Source: Actinomycetes bacterium (GTDB lineage: Bacteria > Actinomycetota > Actinomycetes > Actinomycetales > Cellulomonadaceae). From it: a DNA stretch of 5,014 nucleotides. Position numbers and translations under genes: made by a program. Below the pieces are notes generated by a model, which was not told the DNA's origin, searched no databases, and saw only the letters and a program-made list of their open reading frames with translations. The stretch's first letter is position 1, and every line of letters begins with the position of its first letter. The stretch spans positions 1 through 5,014 of the forward strand of contig JAEWCA010000323.1 in assembly GCA_023390875.1 (NCBI GenBank), written 5' to 3'. Shown here in pieces: positions 1-5,014 of this stretch.

Positions 1-366
1 CTGCCGAGCGAGCCCGCGTCGATCGGCCGCGCCCGGCACGCCGTGGTCCGCACGTGCCAGGCGTGGGACATCCCGGAGGCCGCGAACGCGGAGCTCGTGG
101 TGTCCGAGCTCGTCGCGAACGCCGTCCTGCACGGGTACGGGCACGTGTCGCTGCAGCTGTACGACACGGGCGACGGGCTGCGGATCGAGGTCGAGGACGG
201 CAACCCCGCGCCTCCGGTCACCACGGACGGGCACCCCGGGCGCGTCGGCGGGTTCGGCATGCAGATCGTCGAGCGGCTCGCCGACTGGGGCTGGCGCCAG
301 TCGCGCGGCGGCAAGCTCGTCTGGGCCCGTGTCCGGCCGGGCGTGCTGCCGCCGGGGGCGCGCTGA
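1..366 (+). CDS. RsbW/SpoIIAB-like anti-sigma ATPase (HATPase_c_2), 5'-truncated by window edge
   Basis: The frame is open from base 1 and ends at TGA 364-366, giving 121 residues; the true start lies upstream of the window. Seen: a GHKL ATP-binding fold with the N-box ELVVSELVANAVLHG (window residues 31-45, with E36 and N40 as the expected Mg-ATP contacts), the G1 box EVEDGNP (63-69) and the G2 box GGFGMQIVERLAD (83-95), then the closing strand KLVWARV. Family knowledge: stand-alone proteins of this kind are serine kinases that bind sigma factors and phosphorylate STAS antagonists in the cytoplasm. The opening LPSEPASIGRARHAV matches the usual start of the domain, so only about 10-25 residues may be missing. 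A longer protein with an upstream PP2C or PAS domain cannot be excluded. An internal GTG at 43 would cut into the first helix and is not a credible start. It converges on the STAS gene at 388-759; the 21-bp gap shows no convincing terminator. The target sigma factor is unknown. Confidence 0.88.
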   Translation: MPSEPASIGRARHAVVRTCQAWDIPEAANAELVVSELVANAVLHGYGHVSLQLYDTGDGLRIEVEDGNPAPPVTTDGHPGRVGGFGMQIVERLADWGWRQSRGGKLVWARVRPGVLPPGAR

Positions 367-387
367 GCGCTCGCTCCGCGCAGGACG

Positions 388-759
388 TCAGGCGGGCGTC
401 GGCGCGCCGTTCGGGCGGACGAAGCCGGACGACCCGCTGACCTCGGTGCACCGGTGGTCCTGGTCGATCCGGAACAGCTCGAGCGCACCGCAGATCTCGA
501 GCACGAACAGGTCGCGGGGGTCGGTCCCGCGCAGCACCGTCGCGCCGCCCCGCCGCCGTCCGGCGTCGGCGAGCGAGATGAGGAACGCGGCGCCGGTGGA
601 GTCCATGAACGTGACGCCGCACATGTCGATCACGAGGAGCTGGCGGCGCAGTCCGACCACGCGCGCGGCGATCTCGGGGAACTGGTCGCGCTCGGCCAGG
701 TCCAGGTCGCCGGTGACGACCAGGGTCGTGGTCGTCGAGGACGTGGAGATCTCGATCAT
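388..759 (-). CDS. STAS-domain anti-anti-sigma factor (RsbV/SpoIIAA-like)
   Basis: A 123-residue cytoplasmic protein that is essentially one STAS domain. Seen: an opening strand TTLVVTGDLDLAERDQF (about residues 10-27), the core strand LLVIDMCGVTFMDSTG (41-56), the helix AAFLISLADAGRRRG, then a final strand and helix (DLFVLEICGALELF, 83-96). The DSTG loop places Ser54 where RsbV and SpoIIAA carry the serine phosphorylated by their kinase, so regulation by phosphorylation is likely (inference from family). I chose the ATG at 759 because an AGGTGA Shine-Dalgarno lies 5 nt before it and the STAS fold begins at once. The longer reading from 843 adds 28 residues of arginine/proline-rich sequence without domain character. 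After the domain there is a short tail, about residues 105-123, with no recognisable motif. The convergent neighbour at 1-366 is a kinase of the matching type, suggesting a partner-switching pair; they cannot share a transcript, and interaction is unproven. Confidence 0.9.
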   Translation of the reverse strand: MIEISTSSTTTTLVVTGDLDLAERDQFPEIAARVVGLRRQLLVIDMCGVTFMDSTGAAFLISLADAGRRRGGATVLRGTDPRDLFVLEICGALELFRIDQDHRCTEVSGSSGFVRPNGAPTPA

Positions 760-764
760 GCTGG

Positions 765-770
765 TCACCT
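765..770 (-). promoter_or_regulatory. Ribosome binding site of the STAS gene
   Basis: On the minus strand AGGTGA stands 5 nt before the ATG at 759. It decides the start in favour of the 123-residue protein over the upstream in-frame codon at 843. Confidence 0.65.
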
Positions 771-906
771 GTGCTCGAGGTGCCCATGGGGCAACGGGCG
801 CCGACCGGGGGAGTCGGCGGGTCGACTGTAGTTGCGCTCCCACGGGTCCGCACCCGGAGCGGACACGTGTTCAACCGGTCGGGCGACGTCGCTGGTGAGC
901 GGTGCC

Positions 907-935
907 GTGGACGTGGGGGTCGACTGGGGGAGACT
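907..935 (+). promoter_or_regulatory. Candidate promoter of the DUF3151 gene (possibly leaderless)
   Basis: GTGGAC (907-912), a 17-bp spacer and GAGACT (930-935) sit exactly 6 nt before the ATG at 942. That would put transcription start at or next to the A of the start codon. The same stretch also contains a purine run GGGGGAGA (926-933) that could serve as a Shine-Dalgarno, so a leadered message from a promoter further upstream is an equal alternative. Both hexamers match consensus only partly. The rest of the 182-bp gap 760-941 must also carry the STAS promoter, for which I find only a lone minus-strand TACAGT (830-825) without a good -35. Confidence 0.25.
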
Positions 936-941
936 GGCCGC

Positions 942-1370
942 ATGAGCCACGAGAACCTCCTGGACGGTCCCGCCCCCACCCTGCTGCCGGCCGACGGCCC
1001 GGACGGCGACGCCCGCGCCGCGCTCTCGGCGGGCTCGTCCCCCCGCGACGTCGTGGCCGTCGCACCCGCGTCGTCGCTGGTGTGGGCACTGCTCGCGGAG
1101 CGTGCGCTGTCGGACGACGGCGACCCGGTGGCGGCGTACGCGTTCGCGCGGACCGGCTACCACCGCGGTCTCGACGCGCTGCGCCGCTCGGGCTGGCGCG
1201 GGCGCGGCCCGATCCCGGCGGACCACGCGCCGAACCAGGGCTTCCTGCGGGCGCTGCTCGCGCTCGCGGAGGCTGCCGAGGCGATCGGCGAGGGCGACGA
1301 GGCGGAGCGGTGCGCGCAGTTCCTCGTCGACTCGGGGACGTCCGCGGCGGAGGTCGCCGAGCTCCGCTGA
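942..1370 (+). CDS. DUF3151 family protein, function unknown
   Basis: A 142-residue soluble, mostly helical protein. Seen: an N-terminal LLDGPAPTLLPADGP (residues 6-20); an acidic/alanine-rich linker; the strongly characteristic block VAAYAFARTGYHRGLDALRR (63-82) followed by SGWRGRGPIP (83-92); then HAPNQGFLRALLALAEAAEAIGEGDEAERCAQFL (95-128). From memory, this pattern is that of the actinobacterial DUF3151 family, represented in Mycobacterium tuberculosis by Rv0360c close to purA. Length fits the family's usual 130-145 residues. There is no signal peptide or membrane segment. The tandem helices recall TPR-like repeats, but I would not assign that. The ATG at 942 is chosen because the family's LL.GP.PTLLP start follows within a few residues; in-frame extension to 771 gives unconserved arginine/glycine-rich sequence. 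It lies upstream of purA in the same direction, but 257 bp and a candidate purA promoter separate them, so an operon is not required. No biochemical role is known to me. Confidence 0.88.
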   Translation: MSHENLLDGPAPTLLPADGPDGDARAALSAGSSPRDVVAVAPASSLVWALLAERALSDDGDPVAAYAFARTGYHRGLDALRRSGWRGRGPIPADHAPNQGFLRALLALAEAAEAIGEGDEAERCAQFLVDSGTSAAEVAELR

Positions 1371-1495
1371 CGCCCGGCGGGGTCGCGCTCGCTGGACGAC
1401 GGACGGCCGCCTCACCGTGCGTGCGACGGCAGAGGGCGCACGCCGCCGCACCACCGTCGAGCCCGCCCCACGGTGTGCCCGGCGATGGACCGCCC

Positions 1496-2914
<1,419 letters not shown>

Positions 2915-2926
2915 TCCGGTACGTCA

Positions 2927-2964
2927 CGACGGCCGGTCCCGGGGGCTCCCGGGGCCGGCCGTCG
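2927..2964. terminator. Bidirectional terminator hairpin between convergent purA and MFS genes
   Basis: Bases 2927-2943 pair with 2948-2964: a 17-bp stem with a single T-G wobble (2937/2954) and the tetraloop GGCT. The stem is almost all G-C. It begins 12 nt after the purA stop and lies 15 nt past the MFS stop on the other strand, so it can serve both messages. There is no true T-run on either side, only a short GTCGTTCCT after it on the plus strand. Many actinobacterial terminators lack a T-run, so termination is inferred from position and stem strength. Confidence 0.8.
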
Positions 2965-2979
2965 GTCGTTCCTCAGCGG

Positions 2980-4263
2980 TCACGCCGCCACGGGCACGGG
3001 CTCCTCCGCGTCGGTCGCGGCCCGGACGACGACCGCCGCCTCCGCGTCGTCGACCATCCGCTGCCGCAGCACGAGCGACACGTACAGCGCGGCGAGCAGC
3101 GACACGGCGGTCGCGCCCCAGAACACGGTCGGCAGCCCCCACTGCTCGGCGACGGCCCCGCCGAGCAGCGCCCCGACGGGCATGAGCCCGAACGCGACGG
3201 TCCGCGCGGCGCCGCTCGTGCGGCCGAGCATCCCGGCGGGCACGATCCGCTGCCGCATCGACTGCCCGATGACGTTGCCGAGCGTGTTGGTGAGCCCGAG
3301 CAGCGCGGCGGTGACGCACAGCGCGGGCACGGTCGGGACGAGGACCGGGACGACGAGCAGCGCCGCGTTGGAGAGCCAGCACCCGAGCATGAGCCGGACC
3401 TCGGGGACGAACCGTCCGAGCGGCTCGGCGAGCACCGACCCGACGACGGCGCCGACGGCGAGCACGGTGAGGACGAGCGGGTAGGTCTGCGGCGTCATGC
3501 CGACGCGCGACTCGTCGCCGACCACCCACAGCACGAACACCGAGAAGTACGCGGTCGACGCCATGTTCATGAGCCCGCCGCTGATGAGCAGCGGCCGGAG
3601 CACCGGGTGGTGCAGCAGGAACGTCACGCCCTCGCGGACCTGGGCGCCCACGTGCTGCGGGCCGTCGTCGGCGGCGTGCTCGTACGACCCGCGGATGCCG
3701 AGCAGCACGAGCGCGACCGCGCCGACGGCGAGCCCGGCGGGCACCCCGAACACCCAGCCGGACCCGAGCGCGAGCACCGCACCGGCGACGGGGGCGCCGA
3801 GGAACGCGTTGGCGACCTGCTCGACGGCGAGCAGCCGCCCGTTGGCGGCCTGCAGCCGGGTCCGGGGGACGAGGTCGGGCGTGATCGCGCCGCCCGCGAG
3901 GTCGGCGAACACCTCGGTGACGCCGTACGCGAGCGACAGCGCCACCAGGAACGCCATCGTCAGGTGCCCGCTCGCGACGACCACGACGGCGGCGGCGAGG
4001 ATCGCGGCGCGCGCTCCGAGGGCGGGCGCGCGCACGACGCGGCGGTCGCGGCGGTCGACGACCACGCCGGCCATGAGCCCGCCCACGAGCCACGGGAGCC
4101 AGGCGGCCGCGGTCAGCAGCGCGATGAGCGCGGGGGAGCGGGTGAGGGTGAGGGCGACGAGCGGGACGCCGGTCTGCACGACGCCGTCGCCGAGGTTCGC
4201 GAGCCCGGTGGACGTGAGGTGCGCGGTGAAGCGGCTGCCGAGCGGCTCGGTGTGGTGGGTCAT
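2980..4263 (-). CDS. MFS exporter, EntS/MFS_3 (DHA3-like) type
   Basis: A 427-residue inner-membrane protein with about twelve hydrophobic segments. Seen: the motif-A loop GGLMAGVVVDRRDRRVV after the second segment (residues 61-77); the block TRLQAANGRLLAVEQVANAFLGAPVAG (135-161), typical of the enterobactin-exporter/macrolide-efflux branch; a polar central loop (about 191-215); and the second-half signature SMRQRIVPAGMLGRTSG (335-351) followed by AFGLMPVGALLGG (357-369). The N-terminus and the tail (about 400-427) are cytoplasmic and variable. Family knowledge: such carriers export siderophores, macrolides or other small molecules by proton antiport; sequence alone does not name the substrate here. 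The ATG at 4263 has GGAGG 5 nt upstream and gives the usual MFS_3 start GSRFTAHLTSTGLANLGDG. Reading on from 4440 would run through the operator and antisense to the regulator. It is divergent from an ArsR-type regulator across an 82-bp gap with a repeat array, so ligand-controlled expression is likely. Confidence 0.93.
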   Translation of the reverse strand: MTHHTEPLGSRFTAHLTSTGLANLGDGVVQTGVPLVALTLTRSPALIALLTAAAWLPWLVGGLMAGVVVDRRDRRVVRAPALGARAAILAAAVVVVASGHLTMAFLVALSLAYGVTEVFADLAGGAITPDLVPRTRLQAANGRLLAVEQVANAFLGAPVAGAVLALGSGWVFGVPAGLAVGAVALVLLGIRGSYEHAADDGPQHVGAQVREGVTFLLHHPVLRPLLISGGLMNMASTAYFSVFVLWVVGDESRVGMTPQTYPLVLTVLAVGAVVGSVLAEPLGRFVPEVRLMLGCWLSNAALLVVPVLVPTVPALCVTAALLGLTNTLGNVIGQSMRQRIVPAGMLGRTSGAARTVAFGLMPVGALLGGAVAEQWGLPTVFWGATAVSLLAALYVSLVLRQRMVDDAEAAVVVRAATDAEEPVPVAA

Positions 4264-4284
4264 GACGTCCTCCGGGGCTACGAT
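4256..4284 (+). promoter_or_regulatory. Candidate promoter of the ArsR-type regulator
   Basis: TACGAT (4279-4284) is a good -10 match. The hexamer 17 bp upstream, TGGGTC (4256-4261), is a poor -35 and lies over the first codon of the divergent MFS gene. Start would fall near 4291, placing the 22-bp palindrome at about +7 to +28. The alternative is CTGCAA (4312-4317), 17 bp, TATCTC (4335-4340), which would give a leaderless message starting close to ATG 4346. Confidence 0.3.
4269..4273 (-). promoter_or_regulatory. Ribosome binding site of the MFS gene
   Basis: GGAGG on the minus strand, 5 nt before the ATG at 4263. It fixes this codon as the start and excludes longer readings through the operator region. 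Confidence 0.75.
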
Positions 4285-4296
4285 CAACGAGGAACT

Positions 4297-4318
4297 TTTG
4301 CAGAGCATGCTCTGCAAA
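4297..4318. promoter_or_regulatory. Perfect 22-bp palindrome, probable operator
   Basis: The left half TTTGCAGAGCA (4297-4307) is the exact inverse complement of the right half TGCTCTGCAAA (4308-4318). It lies in the divergent gap between exporter and regulator, in clearly AT-richer DNA than the genes. Length and dyad symmetry suit a dimeric winged-helix regulator, and its position lets it control both genes. That the adjacent ArsR-type protein binds it is inference from this arrangement. Confidence 0.8.
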
Positions 4319-4346
4319 GAAGACTCTGCAAAGGTATCTCTGCATA
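4310..4346 (+). repeat. Three tandem CTCTGCAAA half-sites at exact 14-bp steps
   Basis: CTCTGCAAA occurs at 4310-4318 (the right half of the palindrome) and again at 4324-4332; CTCTGCATA (8 of 9 bases) follows at 4338-4346. Steps are 14 and 14 bp. With the inverted left half TTTGCAGAG at 4297-4305, this makes four half-sites spaced 13, 14 and 14 bp centre to centre. The last touches the A of the regulator's ATG. Probably additional binding positions for the same regulator. Confidence 0.75.
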
Positions 4347-4359
4347 TGGCTGACCGCAA
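4331..4359 (-). promoter_or_regulatory. Candidate promoter of the MFS exporter
   Basis: On the minus strand TTGCGG (4359-4354), 17 bp, TACCTT (4336-4331) has standard spacing and a TANNNT -10. Start would be near 4324 with a leader of about 61 nt that includes the whole palindrome. The -35 lies inside the first codons of the divergent regulator, so the two transcription units would overlap. A second reading is TTGCAG (4331-4326), 16 bp, CATGCT (4309-4304). Confidence 0.38.
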
Positions 4360-4975
4360 GACCCCGCTGTTCTCCGAGCCCGCCATCGGGCCGGAGGCGC
4401 TCAAGGTGTTCGCGCACCCGCTGCGGACCGCGATGTACAACCTGCTGGGCGAGCAGGGGCCGTCGACCGCGACGCAGCTCGGCCGGCAGCTGGGGGAGAG
4501 CAGCGGCCAGACGAGCTACCACCTGCGACAGCTCGAGAAGCACGGCTTCGTCGAGGACGACCCCGACCACGCGAGCGGCCGCGAGCGGTGGTGGCGCGCG
4601 GTCGGCTTCTCGATCGACGGACGGCAGATGCTCCGCGACCCCGCGACCGCCCCCGCCGCGCGTGCCCTGCTGCAGTCGGTGATCGCCGACCGCGCCGAGG
4701 TCCTGTCGCGGGCGATGTCCCGCACCGAGGACGAGCCGGGGTGGGAGGAGTCGGAGATCAACGACCGCATCACGTCCGACCTCACGCCGGACGAGACCCA
4801 CGACCTCATCGTCGAGCTGCAACGCGTCCTGTCCGAGCACATCGACGCCGCCAAGAGCCGCAAGCAGGCCGGCGAGACGGCCGGGCGACGCACGGTCCGG
4901 ATCTACCTCGACGTGCTGCCTCTGCCCCTCCCGGACGCACCGGGCGCGCACCCCGCACCCCACGCGCCCGCCTGA
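4346..4975 (+). CDS. ArsR/HTH_20-type winged-helix transcriptional regulator
   Basis: A 209-residue cytoplasmic DNA-binding protein. Seen: an N-terminal winged helix with EALKVFAHPLRTAMYNLLGEQG (17-38), the helix-turn-helix PSTATQLGRQLGESSGQTSYHLRQLEKHG (39-67) whose recognition helix is about 53-64, and a wing FVEDD...SGRERWWRAVG (68-87). After it come helices carrying an acidic stretch (RTEDEPGWEESEI, 126-138), a long helix DETHDLIVELQRVLSEHIDAAK (149-170) likely used for dimerisation or effector sensing, and a proline-rich end. Nothing downstream of about 4975 is recognisable. The protein has no cysteine at all, so it is not a classical thiol-metal ArsR sensor; the effector is more likely organic, plausibly the exporter's substrate (inference). 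ATG 4346 is preferred: conserved sequence starts soon after it, and AAAGG (4330-4334) lies 11 nt before. An in-frame ATG at 4307 would translate the palindrome into 13 extra residues. Divergent transcription from the exporter implies co-regulation. Confidence 0.9.
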   Translation: MADRKTPLFSEPAIGPEALKVFAHPLRTAMYNLLGEQGPSTATQLGRQLGESSGQTSYHLRQLEKHGFVEDDPDHASGRERWWRAVGFSIDGRQMLRDPATAPAARALLQSVIADRAEVLSRAMSRTEDEPGWEESEINDRITSDLTPDETHDLIVELQRVLSEHIDAAKSRKQAGETAGRRTVRIYLDVLPLPLPDAPGAHPAPHAPA

Positions 4976-5014
4976 CCTCCGCTGCCGCCCGCCGCCGCCC
5001 GGCCGGCCGGCACG

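Noticed and set aside
367..387. Possible terminator between the convergent first two genes
   Set aside because: The only dyad nearby (GAGCG/CGCTC, 365-376) leaves a 2-base loop and cannot form a stable hairpin.
846..864. Inverted repeat GTCCGC (846-851) / GCGGAC (859-864) between the STAS and DUF3151 genes, next to the palindrome ACACGTGT (863-870)
   Set aside because: Six-base arms are expected by chance in GC-rich DNA and no promoter element lines up with them convincingly.
819..926. Direct repeat GGGTCGACTG at 819-828 and 917-926
   Set aside because: Only 10 bp, contains the common GTCGAC palindrome, and the surrounding bases do not match; chance is likely in this base composition.
2924..4963. 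A 679-codon minus-strand open frame across the MFS and regulator genes
   Set aside because: Composition is arginine/alanine-rich with no motif, it runs through the terminator hairpin and the operator, and it overlaps two well-supported genes.
4976..5014. GC-only tail with CCG/CCGGCCGG runs after the regulator
   Set aside because: Too short and too close to the window edge to call a terminator or the end of another gene.

Overview
The window is high-GC DNA (roughly three quarters G+C by eye, almost every codon ending in G or C). Gene content points to an actinobacterium, plausibly a Cellulomonas-type member of the Micrococcales; that placement is inference from codon style and gene set, not a database match. 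Six protein genes are supported and together fill most of the window. I see no RNA gene, CRISPR array, insertion sequence or replication origin.

Layout: (1) bases 1-366, plus strand, the 3' part of an RsbW/SpoIIAB-like GHKL ATPase, cut by the window edge; (2) 388-759, minus strand, a stand-alone STAS-domain anti-anti-sigma factor, convergent with gene 1 and 21 bp away; (3) 942-1370, plus strand, a DUF3151 protein; (4) 1628-2914, plus strand, purA (adenylosuccinate synthetase), complete with all catalytic motifs, preceded by a 257 bp gap that holds a candidate promoter overlapped by an 8+8 bp inverted repeat; (5) a 17-bp-stem hairpin at 2927-2964, placed to end transcription from both sides; (6) 2980-4263, minus strand, a 12-TM MFS exporter of the EntS/MFS_3 type; (7) 4346-4975, plus strand, a cysteine-free ArsR/HTH_20 winged-helix regulator, divergent from the exporter.

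Genes 1 and 2 carry the parts of a partner-switching module: a kinase/anti-sigma ATPase and a phosphorylatable STAS antagonist. Whether they act on each other is not shown by sequence. DUF3151 and purA are core actinobacterial genes. The exporter and its divergent regulator look like a self-contained, ligand-responsive efflux cassette.

The most striking non-coding element is the 82-bp gap between exporter and regulator. It is visibly AT-richer than its surroundings. It holds a perfect 22-bp palindrome followed by two more copies of the same half-site in direct orientation at exact 14-bp steps, the last touching the regulator start codon. It looks like a multi-site operator for the regulator. 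No wholly new multi-gene system is evident; this operator architecture is the best lead.
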